Origin: Gammaproteobacteria bacterium
GTDB taxonomy: Bacteria > Pseudomonadota > Gammaproteobacteria > Pseudomonadales > Azotimanducaceae
Length of the DNA stretch: 64,000 bases
Direction: 5' to 3'
Assembly: GCA_028821405.1 (NCBI GenBank)
Contig: JAPPGK010000112.1
Span: 1-64,000, forward strand
Positions 52,390 through 60,066 of the stretch are shown here, one piece after another. Position 1 is the stretch's first letter. Every line of letters starts with the position of its first letter. The position numbers and the translations under genes were made by a program. The notes under the pieces are model-generated. The model ran no database searches. It was not told the DNA's origin and saw nothing but the letters and a program-made list of their open reading frames with translations.

Positions 52390-52420
52390 CCGCTAGCGGC
52401 GGTCGCCCGGTTGCCGGGCG
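52390..52420. terminator. Candidate hairpin terminator after Uma2
   Basis: Two adjacent palindromes follow the stop: CCGCTAGCGG (52390-52399) and CGCCCGG-TTG-CCGGGCG (52404-52420), the latter a perfect seven-base stem. There is no T-run, so a terminator role is tentative. The rest of the gap up to the next start (52606) holds nothing I recognise. Confidence 0.4.
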
Positions 52421-52606
52421 GACGCGATAGAACGACGAACCGTGGGGTACGGGCTGTCCCGACCCCGGTCAACGAACCGCCACTCTCTCGATGCGGGCGA
52501 CTGCGCGCCCTCGGGCTTGTTGGGAATGCCGCCCCAAGAGACCTATCCGGACATCCGGACACCCGGCCAAGAACGCGGGCACCGGTCGCGCTATGCTCGC
52601 CGCCCC

Positions 52607-53665
52607 ATGGATCGGATACTCGAAATCGGGGGAGTCGCGGCCGGTTTCTGCGGTCGGTTGTTCGCCCAGTCCGGCTACGACGTCGTTCGAGTCGAAACTG
52701 GCACGGACGATCCAGCGTGGGTTCCTTCCAGGGCGATGTCGTTGTTCCTTCACCCGGGGAAACGTCGGGTTCGGACCGACGATCCGGAGCTGATCGCCGA
52801 ACTCGCCGCAAACGCCGATGTCGTCGTCGCGCAAGCCAAGGACGCCGATGGCATCGATGCACTCGGTTTCGACGATTGGGCGGCCCCGGTGAAGTGCGCC
52901 GTCACGCCGTTCGGGCGCACGGGCCCGAAGCGCAACTGGCAGGCGACGCCCAATGTTCTGCTCGCCATGGGCGGCTACACCAACCTGATGGGCGACCCCG
53001 GCCGGGCGCCGCTGTCGCTGCCCGGCCACTACGTCGAGTTCCAGAGCGGCGCCTTGGCATTCACCGCCGCCAACGCCTGCCGCATGGCCGGTGAGCCCAA
53101 CGTCGTCGACATCGGCATGCTGGAAGTCGTCATGTCGCTCAGCCAGTTCACCACGGTGATGTGGCATTGCAGCCGGGTGATCCGATCGCGTCACGGTAGC
53201 GACTTCCACTCGGTGGTGCCGTCGAACCTGTTCCGCTGCGCGGACGGCTGGATCTACATGAACATCGTGCCGTCGTTCTGGGATCCATTCACGGTATTCC
53301 TCGAACGACCGGAACTCGCCATCGACGAACGCTTCGTCACTAACGAAAAGCGGATGCGAAACCGCGACGCGCTGCACGACTTGATTGCGGACATCCTGGC
53401 GCCGCTGCCGAGGGCTGAGATCGAACAGCGCATCGACGAATGCCGGATCCCGGTGGGCGTCGTGCAGACGTTCGACGAGGTGCTCGCCGATCCGCACTTG
53501 GCGGTTCGCGACATGTGGCAAACGATCGCAGCGCCCGACGGCCGGTCGCTGCGGTCGCCGCGCCCATCGTGGCGGATCCATGGCGAGAACCGGGCCGCCC
53601 CCGAACTCGCCGAGTCGGTCGCGGGCGAGGGCCGACAGCACATGGAGTCTCGGGGCAATGGCTGA
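52607..53665 (+). CDS. CaiB/BaiF class III CoA-transferase (first of pair)
   Basis: A 352-residue class III CoA-transferase, somewhat short for the family (usually 380-410). GVAAGFCGRLFAQSGYDVVR is the N-terminal Rossmann-type start, TPFGRTGPKRNWQATPNVLL and NVVDIGMLEVVM are core signatures, and GVVQTFDEVLADPHLAVRDM is the C-terminal signature. It moves CoA between carboxylic acids, perhaps an oxalyl, formyl, carnitine or bile-acid-like substrate. It overlaps the second CoA-transferase by eight bases, so the two may form a heteromer or act in sequence. Confidence 0.9.
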   Translation: MDRILEIGGVAAGFCGRLFAQSGYDVVRVETGTDDPAWVPSRAMSLFLHPGKRRVRTDDPELIAELAANADVVVAQAKDADGIDALGFDDWAAPVKCAVTPFGRTGPKRNWQATPNVLLAMGGYTNLMGDPGRAPLSLPGHYVEFQSGALAFTAANACRMAGEPNVVDIGMLEVVMSLSQFTTVMWHCSRVIRSRHGSDFHSVVPSNLFRCADGWIYMNIVPSFWDPFTVFLERPELAIDERFVTNEKRMRNRDALHDLIADILAPLPRAEIEQRIDECRIPVGVVQTFDEVLADPHLAVRDMWQTIAAPDGRSLRSPRPSWRIHGENRAAPELAESVAGEGRQHMESRGNG

Positions 53666-54884
53666 CGGCCCGCTGCGCGGAGTCCGCATCCTCGACCTGA
53701 CTCATGTGTGGGCGGGACCGCTGGCGACCCGCATGCTCGCCGACCTGGGCGCAACTGTGGTCAAGATCGAGGGTCCGCTGAGCCGCGGGCCGCGGCGCTA
53801 CCGAGGCGGCCTTTCCATCGGCGGCTGGATCGGCGGCACGACGCCGTCGGAACCGTGGAACCTGAACGCGGTGTTCGTCAAGTTGCAGCGCAACAAGCAG
53901 AGCGTCGCCATCGATCTCAAGCACCGCGACGGCCGCGAGACGTTCCTCGAGTTGGCCCGGGAAGCCGACGTGGTCATCGAGAACTTCAGCGCCCGCGCCA
54001 TGCCGGAGCTCGGGCTCGACTACGACGATGTCGCCGCCGTGAACCCGCGCATCATCTACGTCACCATACCCGGCTACGGCAAGACCGGGCCGTACCGGGA
54101 GCGGGTTGCCTTCGGGCCGTCCGTCGAAGGGCTTTCCGGGCTCACCAACGTGATGGGATACGGCCCCGCCGAACCCCGCAACACGGCGATGGCGCTGATG
54201 GACCCCATCACCTCAGTCAACGCCACCGCGGCCGTGCTCGACGCGCTTCGCCGGCGCGAACGAACCGGCAAAGGTGCCTGCGTCGAGATGTCTCTGCACG
54301 AGGGCGGCGTCAGCTATTCGGGGCCCTGGCTAATCGAGCACCAGCTTGGCGGCCACATCGAGCCGATCGGCAACCGGCACCCGCAGATGGCGCCCCACGG
54401 CGTCTATCCCTGCGCCGGCGACGATGCCTGGATCGCCTTGGCATGCCGCGACGATAGCGACTGGCGGGCGTTGTCCGGCGTCGTGGATGGCTTGCAGAGC
54501 GATGCCGGGCTCGCAACGCGTTTCGCCAACCATGACGACATCGACGAGACCATTGCACGGTGGACGTCGTTGCATTCGAAGGACGAGGCGGCCGCGGCGC
54601 TACAGGCTGCCGGTGTACCCGCAGGGCCTATCAACGTGACGCCCGACATGACCGCCGATCCCCAGGTCCAATCCCGAGGGTTCTTCGTTCCCATAGAACC
54701 CGGTCCCACGCCGATGCCGGGGAATCCCATCAAGATGACCGGAATCGGCAGCGACGACTGGACGCCCTGTCCACGTCTCGGCGACGACAACCGCGCGGTG
54801 CTGCGGGAATGGCTGGACTACGACGATGCCCGCCTCGCTGCCCTCGAAGGAGCCGGCGTACTCGTCGACGAACCGCCGAAGTGA
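53658..54884 (+). CDS. CaiB/BaiF class III CoA-transferase (second of pair)
   Basis: A 408-residue class III CoA-transferase of normal length. GVRILDLTHVWAGPLATRML with DLGATVVKIEG, LKHRDGRETFLELAREADVV, IYVTIPGYGKTGPYRER and AAGVPAGPINVTPDMTADPQ are family signatures. The ATG at 53658 lies inside the end of the first CoA-transferase, and the stop overlaps the start of an acetyltransferase (GTGA). The three genes form one unit for CoA-thioester metabolism. The substrate cannot be told from the sequence. Confidence 0.93.
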   Translation: MADGPLRGVRILDLTHVWAGPLATRMLADLGATVVKIEGPLSRGPRRYRGGLSIGGWIGGTTPSEPWNLNAVFVKLQRNKQSVAIDLKHRDGRETFLELAREADVVIENFSARAMPELGLDYDDVAAVNPRIIYVTIPGYGKTGPYRERVAFGPSVEGLSGLTNVMGYGPAEPRNTAMALMDPITSVNATAAVLDALRRRERTGKGACVEMSLHEGGVSYSGPWLIEHQLGGHIEPIGNRHPQMAPHGVYPCAGDDAWIALACRDDSDWRALSGVVDGLQSDAGLATRFANHDDIDETIARWTSLHSKDEAAAALQAAGVPAGPINVTPDMTADPQVQSRGFFVPIEPGPTPMPGNPIKMTGIGSDDWTPCPRLGDDNRAVLREWLDYDDARLAALEGAGVLVDEPPK

Positions 54885-55759
54885 CCGCGCGCCTGTCGCT
54901 TCGCCAACCCCGGCCGGATGATCTCGCCGCCATCGAGAACCTTGCAGCGGACATCGGCTGCATTCGCTGGGGTGGGGCCAAACGGCTTGCCGAACGATGG
55001 CAACAGCTTCCCGCTACCGGAATCCGAGTTGCTGAGGCGGCAGCCGTCGTCCAAGGCTATTGCGACATCCATCAAGCATCACCCACCTTCCCGAGCTGGT
55101 TTCACGGGATTGCGTCGAACTTGGATGCGGCACGGGAACTGATCGACTGGGCCTGCGAAGAGGCAGGTCGGGGGTCGACGCTGCAAACCAGCCTGTTCGC
55201 CAAGGAAGCGGGCCAAACGCTCAGGCCCGATGTCGTTGACCGTCCCGTGTACCGATTGCTCGGTGCCGCGGGATTCAGACCATCTTCGAAAACGACGATC
55301 ATGCGTCTTGCGGCTGAGACGCCGGAACCAAAGGCCTTGCCGCGCCGCTATCGCCTGGTGCCTTTCGACGAGTCGCTGCTGCCAGCCCTGCTCGCCACCT
55401 ACTACGCCGCTTGGCCAAAGGACTACTACGCAGGCGACGACTCCACCGATATCGCGGATCTCTTCCGCCAAGCGAACCGCGACGAGATGCACGTCGTCGT
55501 CGCGGACAACGGCGACGTCGCCGGTTACGTTCTAACGAGCCGCACGGCCGATTCCGGCGTGATCGACGAAGTCGCCGTCCACCCCGCCCACCGACGCAAA
55601 GGACTCGGCGAAGCGCTTACCCTGACGGCAATCCGAAGCCTGGGAGACCGCGCGATCACACTCGTCGTCATGGACGACAACCCCGCGCGCGGCCTTTACG
55701 AACGGCTAGGCTTCGCCGTATGGGAAGAGCGATTCGACCTTGTTCTTGCCCGGCGTTAG
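54881..55759 (+). CDS. GNAT-family N-acetyltransferase (double domain)
   Basis: A 292-residue GNAT protein. The C-terminal domain is clear: MHVVVADNGDVAGYVLTSRT, the acetyl-CoA loop VAVHPAHRRKGLGEALTLTA and VVMDDNPARGLYERLGFAVW. The N-terminal half (AAIENLAADIGCIRW, VYRLLGAAGFRPSSKTTIM) looks like a second, degenerate GNAT domain without a clean acetyl-CoA loop. The GTG start overlaps the CoA-transferase stop. The substrate is unknown; a role with the CoA-transferases is possible. Confidence 0.85.
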   Translation: MTARLSLRQPRPDDLAAIENLAADIGCIRWGGAKRLAERWQQLPATGIRVAEAAAVVQGYCDIHQASPTFPSWFHGIASNLDAARELIDWACEEAGRGSTLQTSLFAKEAGQTLRPDVVDRPVYRLLGAAGFRPSSKTTIMRLAAETPEPKALPRRYRLVPFDESLLPALLATYYAAWPKDYYAGDDSTDIADLFRQANRDEMHVVVADNGDVAGYVLTSRTADSGVIDEVAVHPAHRRKGLGEALTLTAIRSLGDRAITLVVMDDNPARGLYERLGFAVWEERFDLVLARR

Positions 55760-55960
55760 CGTCCGCGCAACAGAGCCTCGATATCGAGCAAGTCCTGCGG
55801 TCGGCCGGACGCCCGTTTCGCCTCGATCAGATCACCGCGGGAGATGAACGGTACCAACAGGCCGTCGAAGTCCACTTCGATGCGTCGTTGCCACGCTGGA
55901 TCGAACGGGACCCCGGGATACCCATCAGAATATCGACACGGCTGGGCGGCATAGCTCAAG
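55756..55960 (-). pseudogene. Nucleotidyltransferase-family remnant
   Basis: The reading VPFDPAWQRRIEVDFDGLLV and VPFISRGDLIEAKRASGR, then PQDLLDIEALLRG, is the C-terminal signature of a small nucleotidyltransferase-like family often seen in accessory and toxin-antitoxin regions. Just upstream the continuation PPSRVDILMGIPG lies in the neighbouring frame, one base short, and an in-frame stop occurs earlier, so the gene is frameshifted and truncated at its N-terminus. Its stop overlaps the end of the convergent GNAT gene by four bases. Confidence 0.7.
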
Positions 55961-56093
55961 CGGCAGTCCGGGCAAGCTCATTCGCGTGGCATCGGTGGTC
56001 GCCTCGCGTAACATCCGGCGTATCGGGTCTGGGTCGGTTGAGAACCGAACGCGCAGCGTGTGGGCATATCGACCTGAGTGGGAACGCACGACG

Positions 56094-56342
56094 ATGACAG
56101 AAACACTGATTGGCTGGGCGATAGGCATCATCTTCGTGCCTATCGTGATCTTCCTTGCGGCCATTGGCGTCGACGCCTGGGAGAATCGGGGACGCAAGCG
56201 TTCGCTTCAGGACGTGGGCGAGAGTCTGGATCGAGCTAAGGACATGGCTCTTGGGGAGTTCCAGGCCCAACAGGATGAGCGCGAAGAACGGCTCCGACGT
56301 CAAGCTCGGATCTTGGGTGAGATCCGCGAAAGAAGGGATTAG
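56094..56342 (+). CDS. Small single-TM protein
   Basis: An 82-residue hypothetical protein with one TM at its N-terminus (LIGWAIGIIFVPIVIFLAAIG) and a charged helical tail (GRKRSLQDVGESLDRAKDMA, then Glu/Arg-rich). The ATG at 56094 is preferred over 55986. No family is recognised and the function is unknown. It lies 20 bases before the sulfatase frame, so it could be its membrane neighbour or an unrelated gene. Confidence 0.5.
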   Translation: MTETLIGWAIGIIFVPIVIFLAAIGVDAWENRGRKRSLQDVGESLDRAKDMALGEFQAQQDEREERLRRQARILGEIRERRD

Positions 56343-56362
56343 CGGCAGACAGACATGAGCAC

Positions 56363-57751
56363 TTGCATCGGGAAGATCCACTGCCAAACCTGAGAAAGCA
56401 ATCGCCGTGGCCGAATAGAACGGCGCGGTTTGTGCTGGCGGTTCTCGCCGCCGCGCACGGCACCGCAGCGGACAACCGCCCGAACATCGTCCTCATCATG
56501 GCGGACGACCTGGGCTACGGGGACATCTCGCCCTACGACGGCTGGATCGAGACGCCGAACCTCGAGGCGCTCGCCGCCGAAGGCCTGCGGTTCACCGATT
56601 TCCACACCAGCGGCAACGTCTGTTCGCCGACCCGGGCGGGGCTGTTAACGGGGCGCTATCAGCAACGTGCGGGGATTCCGGGCGTCTTGTTTGCCAACGC
56701 CGCACGCCCCTCGCACCGACACGGCTTACAAGATGCTGAACACACCTTTGCCGAACGGGTGCGCAACGCCGGCTACGCCACGGCACTGTTCGGCAAGTGG
56801 CACCTGGGCTATCTGCCGAAGTTCAACCCGGTGCGGCATGGCTTCGGTCAGTTCCGGGGGTTCGTGAGCGGTAACATCGACTACGTTTCGCATATCGACA
56901 CGACCGGCCGGGCCGACTGGTGGGTCGATGATGAACTGCGGGAGGAGAAGGGCTACTTCACTGAACTGGTCACCGAGCACGCGATTCGGTTCATCGACGA
57001 GTACAAGGGGCGTCCTTTCCTGCTCTACCTCGCGCACCACGCGCCGCACTATCCGTTTCAAGGGCCGTCGGATCCCGCCGAGCGAACCATCGGCGGCGAG
57101 TTCGACCCCGTGGGCGCACGTCCCGACAAGCGCGAGGCCTACCGGGAGATGGTGCAGAACATGGACCACGGGATCGGCCAAGTCGTTGCGGCACTCAAAG
57201 AGCATGGCATTCGAGAACGTACGCTGATCTGGTTCTTCTCCGACAACGGCGCGGCGTCTCGATGGGGCTCCAACGGCCCGTTGCGCGGCGCCAAGGGAAC
57301 GGACTGGGAAGGCGGCCACAGGGTTCCTGCGATCGCCTCGTGGCCGGGCCATATCGGCGCCGGTGCCGTGACCGACGAGATCACCTCCACGCTCGACGTA
57401 ATGCCCACGATCCTTGGACTCGCCGACGTTGCTCCCAATGCCGATAGACCTTTCGACGGCATCGATCTGTCGCCGATGCTGCTCGATGGGGAGCCCCTAC
57501 CGACGAGGCAACTCTTCTGGGGCGGCGACGGCGTCTTCTGGAATGGCGCAGCCGTCCGCGACGGCCCGTGGAAACTCGTCATCGACCGCTACAAGGGCGA
57601 CTCCCCGGAGCGACCCATGCTGTTCAATCTCGATCAAGATCTCGGTGAATCCAACGACCTCGCCACCACCCACCACAACCGCGCCAAACGGATGTTCGCC
57701 GCCCTTTCCCGCTGGCGCGACGATGTCGCCAGCGGCGCGACCCCGCAATGA
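56363..57751 (+). CDS. Secreted Cys-type sulfatase
   Basis: A 462-residue arylsulfatase-type enzyme that cleaves sulfate esters. A signal peptide (ARFVLAVLAAAHGTAA) precedes IVLIMADDLGYGD, with the two metal-binding Asp residues, and the CxPxR motif VCSPTRAGLLTGRYQ, in which C87 would become formylglycine. KWHLGY and FFSDNGAASRWGSNGPLRGA complete the active site. The start codon is uncertain: this frame opens with TTG at 56363. No formylglycine-generating enzyme is in the window. A sulfatase fits a marine or host-associated life with sulfated glycans. Confidence 0.9.
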   Translation: MHREDPLPNLRKQSPWPNRTARFVLAVLAAAHGTAADNRPNIVLIMADDLGYGDISPYDGWIETPNLEALAAEGLRFTDFHTSGNVCSPTRAGLLTGRYQQRAGIPGVLFANAARPSHRHGLQDAEHTFAERVRNAGYATALFGKWHLGYLPKFNPVRHGFGQFRGFVSGNIDYVSHIDTTGRADWWVDDELREEKGYFTELVTEHAIRFIDEYKGRPFLLYLAHHAPHYPFQGPSDPAERTIGGEFDPVGARPDKREAYREMVQNMDHGIGQVVAALKEHGIRERTLIWFFSDNGAASRWGSNGPLRGAKGTDWEGGHRVPAIASWPGHIGAGAVTDEITSTLDVMPTILGLADVAPNADRPFDGIDLSPMLLDGEPLPTRQLFWGGDGVFWNGAAVRDGPWKLVIDRYKGDSPERPMLFNLDQDLGESNDLATTHHNRAKRMFAALSRWRDDVASGATPQ

Positions 57752-57762
57752 TGGAGGATCTC

Positions 57763-57794
57763 TTGACAGCAAACGCTGTCTATCACAATGATAG
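57763..57794 (+). promoter_or_regulatory. Promoter and palindromic operator of the HTH gene
   Basis: A consensus -35 TTGACA stands at 57763-57768. About 17 bases later lies CTATCA-CAA-TGATAG (57780-57794), a perfect inverted repeat overlapping the expected -10. This is the layout of an autorepressed antitoxin-type promoter. Confidence 0.65.
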
Positions 57795-57802
57795 GTTCCG
57801 AA

Positions 57803-58279
57803 ATGGAGAACCAACCCTATCACTATCGGCAATGCGGGCTAGACCACGTGTACTTGGTCAATGGATTCGAACGCGCCGATACCAATTACGGCGACCCAAT
57901 CAGGGTTCATGACATCGATGGACTGCATCGAGCGATCGGCATGCATCTGATTGAGCAGAAGAGACCACTGACCGGTGCAGAAGTCCGGTTCATTAGGCAC
58001 GAATTGGATCTGTCGCAACGCGGGTTGGGCGATCTCCTCGACAAGAGCGGGCAGACTGTCGCGCGATGGGAGAAGGGTGAAGTCCAGATCGACGGTACTG
58101 CGGAACGGCTCCTGCGGTTGCTCTACAAGAACCACGCGCAGCCTTCTAGTCGCACGGCGATCAGGAAGACTCTCGAGTCGCTGGCTTTGTTGACACTCGC
58201 CGGGGGCAACGACGAGAGCCAGGTCCGGTTCGTCGAGGACACCGCAGGTCGGTGGCACCAAGCGCCGGCTCTCGCGTAA
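57803..58279 (+). CDS. Antitoxin-like HTH (Xre/MqsA-type) regulator
   Basis: A 158-residue protein with a C-terminal Xre-type helix-turn-helix: LTGAEVRFIRHELDLSQRGL followed by DKSGQTVARWEKGEVQ, as in MqsA/HigA-like antitoxins. The N-terminal part (HYRQCGLDHVYLVNGFERAD) has one Cys rather than the CxxC zinc pairs of MqsA. I use the ATG at 57803 since the earlier ATG (57788) lies in the operator. Usually a short toxin gene precedes this type; here none is seen between the sulfatase stop and the promoter, so it is an orphan antitoxin or a stand-alone regulator. Confidence 0.82.
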   Translation: MENQPYHYRQCGLDHVYLVNGFERADTNYGDPIRVHDIDGLHRAIGMHLIEQKRPLTGAEVRFIRHELDLSQRGLGDLLDKSGQTVARWEKGEVQIDGTAERLLRLLYKNHAQPSSRTAIRKTLESLALLTLAGGNDESQVRFVEDTAGRWHQAPALA

Positions 58280-58328
58280 CGCAAGACACCCCGCCATTGC
58301 GACCGCTTCTTTCGGTTAGAGTACCCCG

Positions 58329-59519
58329 ATGCGCCACGACGAACGACAACGACTGATCGGCATCCTGAAGGACGGGTTCGAGAACGGCGGTCCCGTTCAG
58401 GGCGAAGGCATCGTCAGGAGCCCGCTGTCGGACTACACCTCACCGGAACTCCTGGCCGAGGAGCGGAACATCTTCTTCCGCCAGACCCCCCTCTTCATGG
58501 GGTTATCCGCCGACCTGCCGGAACACGGCAGCTACTGGGCGGACAGCGAGACCGGCCTGCCGATCCTCATGACCCGGGACGGCGAGGGCCGGTTCCGCGC
58601 CTTCGCCAACACCTGCCGGCACCGGGGCACGCAGGTAGTTCCCGATGGCCGGGGCAACCGGGTGCGGTTCAGTTGCCCGTTCCACGCTTGGACCTACGCG
58701 AACAATGGCAACCTCATCGCCATCAACAAGGCCGACCGGTTCGGCGAGATCGACAAGAGCCAGTACGGCTTGATCGAGTTGCCCGCCGTCGAACGACACA
58801 ACATGCTGTGGGTAAAGCCGACGCCGGGCGGCGAGATCGACGTCGACGAGTGTCTGGGTGGGCTCCAGGACGACATGGCCCACTGGAAGCTAGACGGGCC
58901 GAGCTATGCGGCGTCCCAGGTGCTGCACGCCAAGATCAACTGGAAGCTCGCCATCGACACCTTCGGGGAGAACTACCATTTCGACGTCCTGCACCGGGAG
59001 AGCCTGTCCAAGGACATCCGGGGCAACCTGCAGACCCACGACACCTTCGGTCCGAACTACCGCATGGTGTTCGCCTTCAACCGCTTCCCGGAGATCGCGA
59101 AGGCGGTACCCGATGTCAACGAATGGCCGTTCCGGCTGATGACGCTGTCAGTCTACTTCATCTATCCGAACACGATCTTCCTCGTCGACCCCTACGCCGT
59201 GGACGTGCTGCGGATCTTCCCCGACGCCGACGATCCGGCCAAGAGCACGACCGCGCACGCCTACTACGTTCTGCCGGAGATGAAGTCGTACTTCGCGGAT
59301 CCGGCGCACCCGGAACGCTCCTACGAGAACCGCTTCGACGACTTCAACCACGTCATCATGAACGAGGACTACCGGATGGCCGAGTCCACCCAGCGCTGCG
59401 CCGACGCCGGCATCCAGAGCCACATCCTGTTCGGACGCAACGAGCCGGCGCTCTTGCACTACCACAACGCCCACCGCCGCGGATTGGGCCGGCCGCTGCT
59501 CGAAGCGACGCCGAGCTAG
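58329..59519 (+). CDS. Rieske aromatic-ring-hydroxylating oxygenase, alpha subunit
   Basis: A 396-residue Rieske non-heme iron oxygenase. The [2Fe-2S] ligands are C96-x-H98 (TCRHRGTQVV) and C116-x-x-H119 (SCPFHAW). The mononuclear iron site is in GENYHFDVLHRES (H217, H222) with the late Asp in the C-terminal domain. It oxygenates an aromatic or related ring or demethylates small molecules. No reductase or ferredoxin gene is next to it, so electrons must come from elsewhere. A VOC-fold gene follows 25 bases later, which suggests hydroxylation followed by ring cleavage. Confidence 0.93.
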   Translation: MRHDERQRLIGILKDGFENGGPVQGEGIVRSPLSDYTSPELLAEERNIFFRQTPLFMGLSADLPEHGSYWADSETGLPILMTRDGEGRFRAFANTCRHRGTQVVPDGRGNRVRFSCPFHAWTYANNGNLIAINKADRFGEIDKSQYGLIELPAVERHNMLWVKPTPGGEIDVDECLGGLQDDMAHWKLDGPSYAASQVLHAKINWKLAIDTFGENYHFDVLHRESLSKDIRGNLQTHDTFGPNYRMVFAFNRFPEIAKAVPDVNEWPFRLMTLSVYFIYPNTIFLVDPYAVDVLRIFPDADDPAKSTTAHAYYVLPEMKSYFADPAHPERSYENRFDDFNHVIMNEDYRMAESTQRCADAGIQSHILFGRNEPALLHYHNAHRRGLGRPLLEATPS

Positions 59520-59544
59520 TCGCACCGGCACAAGGGGAGTCAAC

Positions 59545-59997
59545 GTGGGATTAGCCCCGAAGCAGCTAGGGCACCTGGTCGTCAAGGTACGAGACCTGGA
59601 ACGAGCGGAGGACTTCTACACGCGCATCCTGGGCCTCACCGTGACCGCGAAGTTCGACGGTCACGCGGTTTTTATGTCCGCGAACGCCGAGCTGTCCCAC
59701 GAACTCCTGGTCGTGCGGTTCGACGACGATGAGCCCGCCGTCGAGGAGAAGGGCCAACGGCTTGTCCACATGGCCTGGCAGATGGAGTCCTTCGAAGACC
59801 TCAAGGCGCTCCATCAGCGCCTGAAGGACAACGACATCGAGATCGTACGCATCGGCGACCACGGACTGTCCCTCGGGGTCTACTTCTGCGACCCGGATGA
59901 GAACGAACTCGAAGCGTACTACGAAAGGCCCAAAGCCGAGTGGGAGACGGGCGGGAAGCACATCTTCGACTCGGAGTTTCCCCACAGTTTGGAATAG
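59545..59997 (+). CDS. VOC-family extradiol-dioxygenase-like protein
   Basis: A 150-residue vicinal oxygen chelate protein with both beta-alpha-beta-beta-beta modules. The metal triad is intact: H10 (QLGHLVV), H75 (LVHMAW) and E123 (NELEAYYE), the pattern of catechol 2,3-dioxygenases and glyoxalase-like enzymes. It starts at GTG with GGGGAG just upstream. Directly after a Rieske oxygenase alpha gene, a ring-cleaving role on its product is the best guess. The compact single-domain length suits this family. Confidence 0.88.
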   Translation: MGLAPKQLGHLVVKVRDLERAEDFYTRILGLTVTAKFDGHAVFMSANAELSHELLVVRFDDDEPAVEEKGQRLVHMAWQMESFEDLKALHQRLKDNDIEIVRIGDHGLSLGVYFCDPDENELEAYYERPKAEWETGGKHIFDSEFPHSLE

Positions 59998-60066
59998 CTG
60001 TTGCCGACAACGCGCGAACGTCTTTCTGCCGTGCAAGTACGTGACACAATCGGCCTCATTGGTGCT

